The notes beneath the pieces were generated by a model. The model saw nothing but the letters and a program-made list of their open reading frames with translations. It made no database searches and had not been told where the DNA came from. From positions 3,658,001 to 3,722,000 of the forward strand of contig NZ_JAFJMJ010000001.1 in assembly GCF_017309385.1 (NCBI RefSeq): a DNA stretch of 64,000 nt. Direction: 5' to 3'. Positions 55,133-64,000 of this stretch are shown here, in pieces (the stretch's first letter is position 1; the number at the start of each line of letters is the position of its first letter). The stretch is from Amycolatopsis sp. 195334CR (GTDB lineage: Bacteria > Actinomycetota > Actinomycetes > Mycobacteriales > Pseudonocardiaceae). Position numbers and translations under genes: made by a program.

Positions 55133-55540
55133 ATGGGTCGCAAGATCGCCAACGGCATCGCACTGCTGGTCGGCCTCGGCATCATCTACGTCGGCGCGAA
55201 TTTCCTGCTGGCGCCGGTGGACGCCGCGGCGGGCTACGGCGTCGCGGCGCCGGGGGACGAAGGTGCCTACTTCTCGGTGAAGGGCATCCGGGACATCGCG
55301 TCCGGGCTGGTCGTGCTGACCTTGCTCGCGCTGGGACAGCGGCGCGCGCTGGGCTGGGTGCTGCTGGCGATGACGATCATCCCGCTCACCGACGGGTTCA
55401 TCGTGCTGAGCCACGGCGGTTCGGCCGTCTCAGCGTTCGGCTGGCACTTCAGCACGGCCACGCTGATGCTCGTGGGCGTCTCCCTGTTCCTGAAGACGCC
55501 GGACGCGGTCGTGCGGCAGCCGAGCCTCCAGCGCGGCTGA
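55133..55540 (+). CDS. DUF4267-type small membrane protein
   Basis: 135 aa from ATG 55133 (GGGAGG upstream). Four membrane helices (residues about 5-22, 45-62, 70-87, 98-118). Carries GAYFSVKGIRDIASGLVVLTLLALGQRR, which fits the DUF4267 family. Function unknown. Likely under control of the divergent TetR protein. Confidence 0.8.
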   Translation: MGRKIANGIALLVGLGIIYVGANFLLAPVDAAAGYGVAAPGDEGAYFSVKGIRDIASGLVVLTLLALGQRRALGWVLLAMTIIPLTDGFIVLSHGGSAVSAFGWHFSTATLMLVGVSLFLKTPDAVVRQPSLQRG

Positions 55541-55551
55541 CCGTGAGAGGC

Positions 55552-55899
55552 TCAGGCCTCGTCGCCGGTGGCCTTCCAGACCACGTACGCCTCGTCCGCG
55601 TCCGTGGTCATGGCCTCGACGAACTTGTCGTTGTCGAAGCCGGGCAGGGCCTGGAGGCGTTCGATCAGTGCGTCGGCCGCCGGGTCACCGCTGGGGATCG
55701 CGGTGCCCTTGCCGTCGGCACCGGCCAGCATGATGAACACGTCCTCTTTCCAGGGCCCCTCGGGAATCACCCTGATCACCACGGCGGACAGTTCGGCCCA
55801 GGTGACGGACTCCTCGGTGCCGTCGGCGAGCTGGCGACGGACTCCGGTGTCGTCGACGCCGACCGTACGGGACTGCGCGTGGGTTGAGTCCTGGGACAA
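55552..55899 (-). CDS. Conserved hypothetical protein
   Basis: 115 aa from TTG 55899, with GAGGAG 7 bp upstream, which supports the unusual start. Small soluble acidic protein: ADGTEESVTWAELSAVVIRVIPEGPWKEDVFIMLAGADGKGTAIPSGDPAADALIERLQALPGFD. It reads like a known actinobacterial family but I cannot name it. It ends 11 bp from the convergent DUF4267 gene. Confidence 0.75.
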   Translation of the reverse strand: MSQDSTHAQSRTVGVDDTGVRRQLADGTEESVTWAELSAVVIRVIPEGPWKEDVFIMLAGADGKGTAIPSGDPAADALIERLQALPGFDNDKFVEAMTTDADEAYVVWKATGDEA

Positions 55900-55955
55900 C
55901 TACGACTCCTCAGTCTTTGCGTTCCGTTTACGGTACTGCCGCGGAGTACGAGGGT

Positions 55956-58043
55956 TCAGGCGGGGGCGGCGGCGTCGAGCCTGCGCAGTGCCGCTCTGGC
56001 CACTTCCGGGTCCGTGGTCGGCCAGAACGGCGGCAGCGAAGCCCGCAGGAAACCGCCGTACCGCGCGTTCGCCAGCCGTGAGTCGAGGATGGCCACCACG
56101 CCCCGGTCGCTGGTCGACCGGTGCAGCCGCCCGACGCCCTGCGCCAGCAGCAGCGCCGCGTGCGTGGCGGCGACGGTGAGGAAGCCGTTGCCGCCACGGG
56201 CCTCCACCGCGCGCTGGCGGGCCGAGGACACCGGGTCGTCCGGCCGCGGGAACGGCAGCCGGTCCACCAGCACCAGCTGCAGCGACGGGCCGGGCACGTC
56301 CACGCCCTGCCACAGCGACAGCGTGCCGAACAGGCAGGTGCGCGGGTCCTCGCTGAACTTGCGCACCAGCAGCGAGGTCGAATCGTCGCCCTGGCAGAGG
56401 ATCGGGTGCTTGATCCGGTCCCGCAGCTCCTCGGTGGCCTGCTTCGCCGCCCGCATCGAGGAGAACAGGCCGAGCGTGCGCCCGCCCGCCGCGTCGATCA
56501 GCTCGGCGATTTCGTCCAGCGTGCGCTCGGCGAGCCCGTCCCGGCCGGGCGTGGGCAGGTGCTTGGCCATGTAGAGGATGCCGTTCTTGCGGTGGTCGAA
56601 CGGCGAACCGACGTCGAGGCCGGTCCAGCGGATGGTCTCCTTGTCCGACGGCGCCGCCTTCTCGGTGGCCGTGCCGGGGTCGGCCTTGCGCTCGGCCGCC
56701 TGCGACGGCGGCAGCCCCCACTGCCTGGCCAGCGTGTCGAAGGTGCCGCCGAGCGCGAGCGTGGCCGAGGTGAGCACCGTGGTGGTCGCGCCGAAGACCC
56801 GTTCGCGCAGCAGCCCGGCCACGCTCAGCGGGGCCACGTGCAGCGCGGGCGGGCGCGGGTTCGACGAGTACGGGTCGCCGCTGAGCCACACCACGTCCGG
56901 CCGGTGCGCCTGGTCCTCGTCGAACGCCTCCAGCAGCCGGACCGCGGTGTCGTGGATCTCCTCCAGCAGGGTGCGCGCGAGCTTGCGCGCGGTGGCTTCG
57001 TCGGCGCCGTCGTCCTTGCGATCGGAACCGAGCGAGCTCAGGCAGGTGTGCGCGGCGTCGCGAACCGCGGGCAGCGCGCCCTTGAGCGCCTGCGGCAGCG
57101 AGTCCAGCCGTCCGGCCGGGAGGTCGTCGAGCACCAGCGCCAGCCCGTCGCTGGCCTCCATCAGCCGGTCGGCGACGTCGGCGTCGATCAGCTTCCCGCA
57201 GCGGCGCCCGGCGGTGGAGACCATCGCGCTGGTCAGTTCGGCGGTGGCCACCGAGGTGACCCGGTCGACCAGCTCGTGCGCCTCGTCGATGACCACCAGG
57301 TCGTGCTCGGGCAGCACCTGGTAGCCCTGCAGCGCGTCGATGGCGAGCAGCGCGTGGTTGGTCACCACCACGTCCGCGCGCCCGGCCTCACCCCGCGCGC
57401 GCTCGGCGAAGCAGTCGGTGCCGATCGGGCAGCGGGACACGCCGAGGCATTCGCGCGCGGACACCGACACCTGCCGCCACGCCTGGTCGGAGACCCCGGG
57501 CACCAGCTCGTCCCGGTCGCCGGTCTCGGTGTCCGACGACCACTCGTGCAGCCGTTTGACCTCCTTGCCCATGCGCGAGACGGCGAACGGGTCGAACAGG
57601 CCCTGGTCCTCCGGCTCCTCCGGGGCGCCGGTGTCGAGCCGGTGCAGGCAGAGGTAGTTGCGGCGGCCCTTGAGGATGGCGAAGGTCGGTTCGCGGCCGA
57701 GCGGCTTCTTCAGCGCCTTCGCCAGCCGGGGCAGGTCCCGGTCGACGAGCTGCCGCTGCAGCGCGATGGTCGCGGTGGAGACCACCACCGTGGTGCCCTT
57801 CTGCACCGCGTGCCGGATCGCGGGCACCAGGTAGGCGAGCGACTTGCCGGTCCCGGTGCCCGCCTGCACGGCGAGGTGCTCGCCGGTGCGGATGGCGCGG
57901 CCGACCGCGTCGGCCATCTCCACCTGACCGGCGCGCTCGGCCCCGCCCACCGACTCCACGGCGTGCGTGAGCAGCTCCAGCACCCCCGGAAAGCTGTCCT
58001 TGCGTGCGGCGGTGAGTTCAGCGGGCTTCGGCACGAGGAGCAA
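55956..58043 (-). CDS. dinG: DinG-like XPD-family ATP-dependent DNA helicase
   Basis: 695 aa from TTG 58043 (GTG 58034 also possible). Superfamily 2 helicase: Walker A QAGTGTGKSLAYLVPA, motif Ia VVVSTATIALQRQL, DEAH box VIDEAH, and C-terminal motifs LFSSMRAAKQATEEL and QGVGRLHR. Four cysteines between motifs Ia and II (NYLCLHRL, ARECLGVSRCPIGTDCF) provide the [4Fe-4S] cluster typical of XPD and DinG. It unwinds R-loops, forks and G-quadruplexes. Same place beside pncB as in Mycobacterium (Rv1329c). It lacks the N-terminal exonuclease domain. Confidence 0.93.
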   Translation of the reverse strand: MLLVPKPAELTAARKDSFPGVLELLTHAVESVGGAERAGQVEMADAVGRAIRTGEHLAVQAGTGTGKSLAYLVPAIRHAVQKGTTVVVSTATIALQRQLVDRDLPRLAKALKKPLGREPTFAILKGRRNYLCLHRLDTGAPEEPEDQGLFDPFAVSRMGKEVKRLHEWSSDTETGDRDELVPGVSDQAWRQVSVSARECLGVSRCPIGTDCFAERARGEAGRADVVVTNHALLAIDALQGYQVLPEHDLVVIDEAHELVDRVTSVATAELTSAMVSTAGRRCGKLIDADVADRLMEASDGLALVLDDLPAGRLDSLPQALKGALPAVRDAAHTCLSSLGSDRKDDGADEATARKLARTLLEEIHDTAVRLLEAFDEDQAHRPDVVWLSGDPYSSNPRPPALHVAPLSVAGLLRERVFGATTTVLTSATLALGGTFDTLARQWGLPPSQAAERKADPGTATEKAAPSDKETIRWTGLDVGSPFDHRKNGILYMAKHLPTPGRDGLAERTLDEIAELIDAAGGRTLGLFSSMRAAKQATEELRDRIKHPILCQGDDSTSLLVRKFSEDPRTCLFGTLSLWQGVDVPGPSLQLVLVDRLPFPRPDDPVSSARQRAVEARGGNGFLTVAATHAALLLAQGVGRLHRSTSDRGVVAILDSRLANARYGGFLRASLPPFWPTTDPEVARAALRRLDAAAPA

Positions 58044-58061
58044 CGGTACCGGGGGCCACCG

Positions 58062-58664
58062 TCAGTTCTGGCGGCGGAAGCGGTTCACCAGCGCCCAGGT
58101 GACCGGCAGCAGCCCGGCGGCCACCACGATCTTCAGCGCGTCGCCGATCAGGAACGGCAGCACGCCCTTGTCGAAGGCGGTGCCGAGGTCCATCGAGGCG
58201 GCGGCCATCAGCCACGGCACGCCGACCGCGTAGATCACCAGGTTGCCGAGCACCATGGTGCCCGCGGTGCGCAGCGGGGTGCGGTCACCACCGCGCCCGG
58301 CCAGCGCGCCGACCAGCGCACCGGCGAGCACGAAGCCGGCGATGTACCCGGCGCTCGCGCCGAACATGCCCGAGGTGCCGCCGTTGAACCACGGCACGCC
58401 CGCCGCGCCGACGAGCAGGTACAGCAGCATCGCGGCACCACCGCGCTGCCAGCCCAGCGCCGCGCCGACGAGCAGGGCGGCGAAGGTCTGCCCGGTCATC
58501 GGCACCGGGCTGCCCGGCACCGGGATGACCAACTGCGCGGCCAGGCCGGTGAAGCCGGCGCCGGCGGCGACCAGGGTGAGGTCGCGGGCCAGCGCACCGG
58601 GGATGAGATCCGCCAGCACCGGACGGCGGGCGGCGAGGGACAGCGTCGACAAGGCGGCCTCCAC
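58062..58664 (-). CDS. bioY: Biotin transporter substrate-binding subunit BioY
   Basis: 200 aa from GTG 58664; no good ribosome site is seen, so the start is uncertain. Five or six membrane helices with the BioY signature VPGSPVPMTGQTFAALLVGAALGWQRG and YLLVGAAGVPWFNGGTSGMFGASAGYIAGF. The S-component binds biotin and delivers it with an ECF energy module; no ATPase (BioM) or BioN is in the window, so it acts alone or with a shared module. A long palindrome lies 24 bp upstream. Confidence 0.93.
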   Translation of the reverse strand: MEAALSTLSLAARRPVLADLIPGALARDLTLVAAGAGFTGLAAQLVIPVPGSPVPMTGQTFAALLVGAALGWQRGGAAMLLYLLVGAAGVPWFNGGTSGMFGASAGYIAGFVLAGALVGALAGRGGDRTPLRTAGTMVLGNLVIYAVGVPWLMAAASMDLGTAFDKGVLPFLIGDALKIVVAAGLLPVTWALVNRFRRQN

Positions 58665-58687
58665 GAAAGCGTTGTGCCAAGGGCTTA

Positions 58688-58744
58688 AGAGGGTGCGCAA
58701 ACAGGGCGCGGCGGGCGCCGCCATGCCCTGTTTGCGCACCCTCT
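58688..58744. repeat. 57-bp palindrome between bioY and secreted-protein gene
   Basis: Perfect 20-bp arms AGAGGGTGCGCAAACAGGGC (58688-58707) and the reverse complement (58725-58744), with a 17-nt centre that itself contains GCGGCG-GG-CGCCGC. Sequence is unrelated to the three-copy palindrome elsewhere. It could be a terminator, a protein-binding site in front of bioY, or one copy of another dispersed family. Confidence 0.8.
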
Positions 58745-58911
58745 GAGGCAGGCTAACGCCGGTGGACCGGCAATTTCCCTCTAAGTCGGGTAGCTCACTG
58801 TCCGGCGCTGTCCACTCTTCCGGGTGGTAGCCGCCCGGCGGGGTTCGGCTGTTGATCTCCCCGGCCGATGTCGATGAAGGGACATTCACGTTTTGGGTGG
58901 AGGGAGACCCC

Positions 58912-59568
58912 GTGTCGAAGTTGAGGAAGGCCTGGCTGGCCGCGGTGGTGGCGGGTGCCTGCGGTGGACTGCTGCTCCCGGCGGGCGTGGCGCAGGCGGA
59001 ACCGGTGGCCGTCGCGTCGGCGAGCGCGGGCACGGTCGACGTGACGGCCGGCGCGCAGACCGTGCAGGAGGGCCCGATCGCCGAGTGCAGGCTGGGCGAG
59101 CAGGACAGCGCCAGTTCACCCGGGGTCGAGGCCGGGACCACGAAGTTCGGCAAGAGCGAGTCCCAGTGCTCGCGGGCGGCCGACACCGGGTTCGCCACGT
59201 CGATGGTGCGCGGGCAGCGCTTCGAGACCAAGGTGCTGCGCAAGTACGGCGGCCCGGTGCTCAAGGTCCGCTCGTTCAGCGCGCGCTGCGACACCACCAC
59301 CAACGGCGCCAGCGGCCTGGTCGAGCTGAGCGACGTCACCGGGATCGAGGTGCCGCCGTCCATCCCGGCCGGGTACACCGTGGACGTGCCCGGCCAGGAC
59401 GGCAAGCCGGTGGCCAGGGTGGTGCTGAACGAGATCGTCGTGCCCGACCCGCCGGACGGCAGCCTGACCACGCACGCCATGCGCGTCGAGCTGTTCCCGG
59501 ACGGCGGCCCGGTCAGCGGCGAGATCCTGGTCGGCTCGGCCAGCTGCGCCCCCTACGGCTGGGACTGA
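58912..59568 (+). CDS. Secreted choice-of-anchor P-type protein
   Basis: 218 aa from GTG 58912 (GGAGG upstream). Signal peptide with cleavage after AQA (about residue 29). The mature beta-rich domain has five cysteines, AECRLGEQDSASSPGVEAGTTKF and VLKVRSFSARCDTTTNGASGLVELSDVTGI, as in choice-of-anchor P proteins of actinobacteria. No sorting signal or lipobox. Cell-surface or released; function unknown. Confidence 0.8.
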   Translation: MSKLRKAWLAAVVAGACGGLLLPAGVAQAEPVAVASASAGTVDVTAGAQTVQEGPIAECRLGEQDSASSPGVEAGTTKFGKSESQCSRAADTGFATSMVRGQRFETKVLRKYGGPVLKVRSFSARCDTTTNGASGLVELSDVTGIEVPPSIPAGYTVDVPGQDGKPVARVVLNEIVVPDPPDGSLTTHAMRVELFPDGGPVSGEILVGSASCAPYGWD

Positions 59569-59586
59569 CCAGCGGGTCCCCGGTGG

Positions 59587-60159
59587 TCAGCCGCTGACCA
59601 CCGGGGTGCCGGTCAGTTCCGCGCCCGCGGTGCGCAGCTCGGCCAGCGCGTTGTCCACGGTGGACCGCGAGACGCCCGCGGTCAGGTCCAGCAGCACCCG
59701 CACGGCGAACCCGGCCCCGGCGGCGTCCAGCGCGGTGGCCCGGACGCAGTGGTCGGTGGCGATGCCGACCACGTCGACCCGGTCCACGTCCCGCGCCCGC
59801 AGCCAGTCCGCCAGGGTGTCGCCGGTGTCGGTGACGCCCTCGAAGCCCGAATACCCGTCGCTGTACTGCCCCTTCGAGAAGACCGCCGAGATCGGCGCCA
59901 CGTCGAGCGCCGGGTGGAAGGCGGAGCCGGGGGTGCCCGCCTCGCAGTGCCGCGGCCACGAGCGCACGAAGTCCGGTTCGTCGCTGAAGTGCGCGCCGGG
60001 GTCGATGTGGTAGTCCCTGGTGGCCACCACCTGGTCGTAGACGTTCTCCCGCAGGAAGGCGGAGATCCGCGAGGCCAGTTCGGCCCCGCCCGCCACCCCC
60101 AGCGCGCCGCCCTCGCAGAAGTCGTTCTGCACGTCCACCACGATCAACGCGTTCGCCAT
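59587..60159 (-). CDS. pncA: Nicotinamidase
   Basis: 190 aa from ATG 60159. Isochorismatase fold. Catalytic triad D9, K96 and C138 and the metal ligands D49, H51, H57 and H71 are all present at the same or nearly the same positions as in M. tuberculosis PncA, so it should hydrolyse nicotinamide to nicotinate and also activate pyrazinamide. It lies 14 bp after pncB, the next enzyme of NAD salvage. Confidence 0.96.
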   Translation of the reverse strand: MANALIVVDVQNDFCEGGALGVAGGAELASRISAFLRENVYDQVVATRDYHIDPGAHFSDEPDFVRSWPRHCEAGTPGSAFHPALDVAPISAVFSKGQYSDGYSGFEGVTDTGDTLADWLRARDVDRVDVVGIATDHCVRATALDAAGAGFAVRVLLDLTAGVSRSTVDNALAELRTAGAELTGTPVVSG

Positions 60160-60173
60160 CGCAGGCGCCCCTT

Positions 60174-61469
60174 TCAGCGGAAAACGGTGGGCACGGCGGG
60201 CTCGCCGTGCGACAGCTTGAGGCCTTCCCACGGCAGGCTGACCAGCCCCTTGCGCAGGAGTTGCCGCGCGTCGTCCAGGGTGGGCAGGTCCTCGGCCCGC
60301 TGTCCAGCCCGGACCAGCGGGATCTGCAACTCGCGGTCGTCGGGGCCGAGTTCGGGCGCGGGCCCGTCGGCCGGGTAGACGACCTCCTCCAGCGCGGTGC
60401 CGGTCGGCTTGTGCCTGCGGAACGCGCCCTTGCGGCCGCCGCGCGACTCCTTGTGCGTGCTGCGCTTGGCGACCGGGCGGCCGTCCACCTCGACCAGCTT
60501 GTAGACCATGCCCGCGGTGGGCGCGCCGGAGCCGGTGACCACCGAGGTGCCCACGCCGTACGCGTCCACCGGCTCGGCGCGCAGGCCCGCGATGGCGTGC
60601 TCGTCCAGGTCGCCGGAGACGACGATGCGGGTGTCCTTGGCGCCGAGCGCGTCGAGCTGCTCGCGGGCCTTGCGGGCGAGCACGCCGACGTCACCGGAGT
60701 CGATCCGGATGGCACCCAGCTCGGGGCCGGCCACGCGGACCGCGGTCTCGATGCCCGCGGTGATGTCGTAGGTGTCCACCAGCAGCGTGGTGTCCGCGCC
60801 GAGCTTGTCCACCTGCGCGCGGAAGGCCTCTTCCTCGCTGTCGTGCAGCAGCATGAACGCGTGCGCGACGGTGCCGCGGGTGGGGATGCCGTAGCGGCGG
60901 CCCGCCTCCAGGTTCGAGGTGGTGGCGAAGCCGGCCAGGTAGGCGGCCCTGGCGGCGGCGACCGCGGCGTACTCGTGCGTGCGGCGCCCGCCCATCTCGA
61001 TGATCGGCCTGCCGTGCGCGGCCCCGGCCATGCGCGCGGCCGCCGAGGCGATCGCGCTGTCGTGGTTGAGGATGGACAGCACCAGGGTCTCCAGCACCAC
61101 GGCCTCACCGAAGCTGCCCCGGACGGAGAGGATCGGCGACCCGGGGAAGTACAGCTCGCCCTCGGCGTACCCGTCGACGTCCCCGGAGAACTCGTAGTCG
61201 GCCAGCCAGGACAGGGTCGGCTCGTCCACCACCGCGGTCGACGCCAGCTGCTCAATCTCGGCGTCGGTGAACCGGAAGTCCCCGATCGCGTCGACCACCC
61301 GCGCGGTGCCCGCCACCACGCCGTAGCGGCGGCCGTCGGGCAATCGCCTGGCGAACACCTCGAAAACGCACGGCCGGTCGGCGGTGCCGTCGGCGAGCGC
61401 GCTGCCCAGCATGGTCAGCTCGTAGTGGTCGGTGAGCAGTGCGGTGCTGGCGGTTCGCGTACTGGCCAT
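60174..61469 (-). CDS. pncB: Nicotinate phosphoribosyltransferase
   Basis: 431 aa from ATG 61469. Type II PRTase fold with [11 protein letters not shown] at the N-terminus, [58 protein letters not shown] (phosphate and PP sites) and [12 protein letters not shown]. It converts nicotinate, PRPP and ATP to nicotinate mononucleotide. With pncA it gives a two-gene Preiss-Handler salvage unit. It is separated by 55 bp from the divergent clpS. Confidence 0.97.
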   Translation of the reverse strand: MASTRTASTALLTDHYELTMLGSALADGTADRPCVFEVFARRLPDGRRYGVVAGTARVVDAIGDFRFTDAEIEQLASTAVVDEPTLSWLADYEFSGDVDGYAEGELYFPGSPILSVRGSFGEAVVLETLVLSILNHDSAIASAAARMAGAAHGRPIIEMGGRRTHEYAAVAAARAAYLAGFATTSNLEAGRRYGIPTRGTVAHAFMLLHDSEEEAFRAQVDKLGADTTLLVDTYDITAGIETAVRVAGPELGAIRIDSGDVGVLARKAREQLDALGAKDTRIVVSGDLDEHAIAGLRAEPVDAYGVGTSVVTGSGAPTAGMVYKLVEVDGRPVAKRSTHKESRGGRKGAFRRHKPTGTALEEVVYPADGPAPELGPDDRELQIPLVRAGQRAEDLPTLDDARQLLRKGLVSLPWEGLKLSHGEPAVPTVFR

Positions 61470-61524
61470 GGTTCAACCCTATGGGCTGACCTGCCGAACC
61501 ACCGGAAGTGGGCGACGTGACACC

Positions 61525-61827
61525 ATGGAGGCCATGAGTACGCCTGCCGCCGAACCGATGGTGGAGCCGTCCGCGGCCGACCTGGGGGCTGAGGACAAAC
61601 CGTGGCAGACCGTGGTCTGGAACGACCCGGTGAACCTCATGTCGTACGTGACCTACGTCTTCCAGAAGCTGTTCGGGTACAGCCGCGACCACGCCACCAA
61701 GCTGATGCTGGACGTGCACCACAAGGGCAAGGCCATCGTCTCGTCCGGGGGCAAGGAGAAGGTGGAGACCGACGTGGCGAAACTGCACGCCGCGGGGCTC
61801 TGGGCGACCATGGAGCACCCGTCGTGA
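61525..61827 (+). CDS. clpS: ATP-dependent Clp protease adaptor
   Basis: 100 aa from ATG 61525; ATG 61534 has a GGAGG but too close. The core fold is clear: [70 protein letters not shown]. ClpS gives N-end-rule substrates to ClpC1-ClpP. Coupled by GTGA to the DUF2017 gene after it, in the same order as mycobacterial Rv1331-Rv1332. Confidence 0.97.
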   Translation: MEAMSTPAAEPMVEPSAADLGAEDKPWQTVVWNDPVNLMSYVTYVFQKLFGYSRDHATKLMLDVHHKGKAIVSSGGKEKVETDVAKLHAAGLWATMEHPS

Positions 61828-62381
61828 AGCCGTGGCGCCGCAAGGGCGCGCGCCTGCAGGCGGGCTTCGAGCAGCAGGAGGCCGCGGTGCTGCGCGGCCT
61901 GATCAGCCAGGTCGACGACATGCTGCGCGCCCGGTCGGAGGAAGCTCCGCAGGACGAGCTGGCCGAGCTGACGGGCATCCGCACCGGCCCCAGCGAGGCG
62001 CCGAGCGACCCGGTGCTGTCGCGGTTGCTGCCCGACTTCCACCGCCTCGACCCGGACGCCCCGGCCAAGGAGGACCTCGACTCCGCCGCCGCGCTGCGCT
62101 CGCTGCACGAGCCGGAGCTGCTGGACGCGAAGGTCGGCGTGGCCGCGGTGGTGCTGGAGACGCTGTCACCCGACGGCGGTGAGGTGCGGCTGAGCTTCGA
62201 GCAGGCCGACGCCTGGCTGTCCGCGCTGAACGACGTGCGCCTGGCGCTGGGCACCGCGCTCGACGTCACCGAGGACATGCCCGACGAGCTGCCGCCGGAG
62301 GACCCGCGCGCACCGCACCTCGGCGTCTACCACTGGCTGACCTGGGTGCAGGAAAGCCTGGTCCAGGCGCTGACCGAGTGA
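61824..62381 (+). CDS. DUF2017-family protein coupled to clpS
   Basis: 185 aa from GTG 61824, overlapping clpS. Helical protein with [20 protein letters not shown] near the start and [27 protein letters not shown] and [15 protein letters not shown] at the end. Conserved next to clpS across actinobacteria (Rv1332), so a role in Clp-dependent proteolysis is plausible, but unproven. Confidence 0.9.
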   Translation: MKPWRRKGARLQAGFEQQEAAVLRGLISQVDDMLRARSEEAPQDELAELTGIRTGPSEAPSDPVLSRLLPDFHRLDPDAPAKEDLDSAAALRSLHEPELLDAKVGVAAVVLETLSPDGGEVRLSFEQADAWLSALNDVRLALGTALDVTEDMPDELPPEDPRAPHLGVYHWLTWVQESLVQALTE

Positions 62382-63379
62382 ACGCGCTGACCGACGTGCC
62401 CGGCGTGCTGGTCGGGCACCACCAGCGGGTCGGCGACGGCTGGGCCACCGGCACCACGGTGGTGCTGGTGCCCGACGGCGCGGTCGGCGCGGTCGACCAG
62501 CGCGGTGGCGCGCCCGGCACCCGCGAGACCAACCTGCTCGAGCCGGAGAACCTGGTGCAGCGGGTCAACGCGGTCTGCCTGTCCGGCGGGAGCGCGTACG
62601 GGCTGGCCGCGGCCGACGGCGTGATGCGCTGGCTCGGCGAGCGGTCGAAGGGCTTCCCGGTGGGGGCCCAGCCGCACGAGGTGGTGCCGATCGTGCCCGC
62701 CGCGGTGCTGTTCGACCTGCCGCGGAGCGAGTGGGGCAACCGGCCGGACGCCTCGTTCGGCTACGCGGCCTGCGAAGCCGCCGCTTCGGGTGAATTCGCG
62801 CAGGGCACGGTCGGGGCCGGCGCCGGGGCGGCGGTCGGCTCGCTCAAGGGCGGCATCGGCACGGCGAGCGAGCGCGTCGGTGAGTTCGTGGTCGGCGCGC
62901 TGGCCGCGGTGAACGCCTCCGGTGAGGCCGTCGACCTGAGCACGGGCCGGGCGTTCGCGGCGGACCACGAGGTCGATGGCGAGTTCGGGGTGCGCTGGCC
63001 GGACCGGCCGGGTGAGGTTTCCGCCGCGCCGACCGACCTGAACACCACGATCGGCGTGGTCGCGACGGACGCGGCGCTGTCGAAGGCCGAGGCCCGGCGG
63101 CTGGCCGTCGCCGCGCAGGACGGGCTCGCGCGGGCCGTGCGGCCGGCGCACACCATGTTCGACGGCGACACCGTGTTCGCGCTGGCCACCGGGGCGCGGC
63201 AGCTGCCGGTGGTGGAGGGCCCGTTCGCCGACGCTTCGCGCGCGGGCGCGCTGGACCAGCTGTGCTCGGCCGCCGCGCGGGTGTTCGCCAGGGCGATGGT
63301 GCACGGCCTGCTGGCCGCGACCGGCGCCGGTGGCCTGAAGGCCTACCGCGAGGTGTGGCCGGAGGCCTTCCCCGGCTGA
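62378..63379 (+). CDS. P1-family (S58) peptidase / L-aminopeptidase DmpA-like
   Basis: 333 aa from GTG 62378, overlapping DUF2017 (GTGA). DmpA/BapA fold: VLVGHHQRVGDGWATGTTVVLVP, NAVCLSGGSAYGLAAADGVM, GTVGAGAGAAVGSLKGGIG, and LNTTIGVVATDAALSK, the region of autoproteolytic cleavage (before the Thr) that would give alpha and beta chains. It should be an N-terminal nucleophile aminopeptidase. Matches Rv1333 in position. Confidence 0.92.
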   Translation: MNALTDVPGVLVGHHQRVGDGWATGTTVVLVPDGAVGAVDQRGGAPGTRETNLLEPENLVQRVNAVCLSGGSAYGLAAADGVMRWLGERSKGFPVGAQPHEVVPIVPAAVLFDLPRSEWGNRPDASFGYAACEAAASGEFAQGTVGAGAGAAVGSLKGGIGTASERVGEFVVGALAAVNASGEAVDLSTGRAFAADHEVDGEFGVRWPDRPGEVSAAPTDLNTTIGVVATDAALSKAEARRLAVAAQDGLARAVRPAHTMFDGDTVFALATGARQLPVVEGPFADASRAGALDQLCSAAARVFARAMVHGLLAATGAGGLKAYREVWPEAFPG

Positions 63380-63445
63380 GGTCAAGCACCCGAGGCCTCG
63401 GTCTCACTAGGTGGACGCCCGTTGTCCAGCACATAGGATGTGATC

Positions 63446-63856
63446 GTGCTTCGGATCCGCCGTGACCTAGTCGACGAGATCATCGCGCACGCCCGCCGGG
63501 ACCACCCGGACGAGGCGTGCGGGGTGATCGCCGGGCCGGACGACGGCTCGGGCCGCCCCGAGCGGTTCATCCCCATGCTGAACGCGGCGCGCTCGCCGAC
63601 GTTCTACGAGTTCGACTCCGGTGATCTGCTCAAGCTGTACCGCGAGATGGACGCCAACGACGAGGTGCCCGTGGTGATCTACCACTCGCACACCGCCACC
63701 GAGGCCTATCCCTCGCGCACCGACGTGTCCTACGCCTCCGAGCCGTTCGCGCACTACGTGCTGGTCTCCACCAGGGACCCCGAGGTGCACGAACTCCGGT
63801 CGTACCGGATCGTCGACGGTGAGATCACCGAGGAGCCGGTCGAGATCGAGGAATAA
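63446..63856 (+). CDS. mec: CysO-cysteine peptidase Mec (JAMM protease)
   Basis: 136 aa from GTG 63446 (AGGA at 7-bp spacing; GTG 63440 also possible). JAMM motif complete: E23, H80-S-H82, S90, D93 in YHSHTATEAYPSRTD. It removes cysteine from the CysO carrier, an alternate cysteine pathway in actinobacteria. cysO follows, and cysM should lie beyond the window. Same order as Rv1334-Rv1336. Confidence 0.96.
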   Translation: MLRIRRDLVDEIIAHARRDHPDEACGVIAGPDDGSGRPERFIPMLNAARSPTFYEFDSGDLLKLYREMDANDEVPVVIYHSHTATEAYPSRTDVSYASEPFAHYVLVSTRDPEVHELRSYRIVDGEITEEPVEIEE

Positions 63857-63913
63857 CGGCACTCGCCCGAACGTCAGCCCACTACGAGAGATCCCTAGCG
63901 GAGGTAAAGATCC

Positions 63914-64000
63914 ATGGCCGTGAACGTGTCCATCCCGACCATCCTGCGCACGCACACCGGCGGCGAGAAGTCCGTCGAGGCGAGCGGCAAGACGGTGCTC
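63914..64000 (+). CDS. cysO: Sulfur carrier protein CysO, 3' end outside window
   Basis: The first 29 codons of a ThiS/MoaD-type ubiquitin-like carrier, from ATG 63914, preceded by the strong GGAGGTAAAG. VSIPTILRTHTGGEKSV matches CysO (Rv1335). The C-terminal Gly-Gly that carries the thiocarboxylate is beyond the edge. It starts 57 bp after mec. Confidence 0.95.
   Translation, partial: MAVNVSIPTILRTHTGGEKSVEASGKTVL

Overview
This is a high-GC actinobacterial chromosome segment, most likely from the Pseudonocardiaceae (Amycolatopsis or a close relative). The evidence is very GC-rich codon third positions, many GTG and TTG starts, many 4-bp GTGA/ATGA gene overlaps, and gene orders shared with mycobacteria: RNase HI/phosphatase - zinc ribbon - Nif3 - PtpA - SURF1 - CobD; SerB - CtaD; and DinG - PncB - ClpS - P1 peptidase - Mec - CysO at the right end. 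These family and synteny calls come from reading the sequence and from memory, not from a database search. Most of the window is vertical, core-type DNA. I see no prophage, insertion sequence, CRISPR array, tRNA or rRNA. The only structural RNA I recognise is RNase P RNA.

Layout. 1-6519: two tandem DUF2207 membrane proteins, an active/inactive pair of M16 zinc peptidases, NADH pyrophosphatase NudC and a small coupled unknown. 6505-13594: RNase HI/phosphatase, zinc-ribbon protein, Nif3, exported chorismate mutase, PtpA, fructosamine kinase, SURF1, CobD and gluconokinase. 13591-21851: a LuxR-type ATPase regulator, an ECF sigma factor with a zinc-binding anti-sigma factor, and divergently a module of DUF4142 protein, membrane domain-ferredoxin fusion, FAD reductase and secreted-repeat protein that looks like an envelope electron-transfer unit. 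21868-24974: rnpB, an SCO6745-type protein and a DUF1996 protein split by a long Gln/Gly/Asp-rich insert. 25650-34502: seven co-directional genes resembling the core of a Gram-positive type IV secretion machine (VirB2/B3/B4/B6/B8/B1-like plus a Pro/Ala/Gln-rich protein), with no relaxase or coupling protein visible.

34504-45026: a GH18 chitinase with two DasR-like operators, a small SPOR-type protein, an RNB ribonuclease, a signal-less metal-receptor protein, a gabT-gabD pair with a divergent PucR regulator, a prolyl aminopeptidase behind a putative leader-peptide attenuator, and panB. 45275-58664: lysX, a membrane partner, a DinB-fold protein, ctaD, serB, a PTH2-like protein, OsmC, a TetR/DUF4267 pair with operator palindromes, dinG and bioY. 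58912-64000: a secreted protein, NAD salvage (pncA, pncB), clpS, DUF2017, P1 peptidase, mec and the start of cysO (the start of a CysO-dependent cysteine route).

The signals most worth following are: the T4SS-like locus; a three-copy perfect palindrome family placed right after stop codons; the leader peptide with two mutually exclusive hairpins before the prolyl aminopeptidase; the sigma/redox module with CRP-type sites; and the low-complexity insert inside DUF1996.
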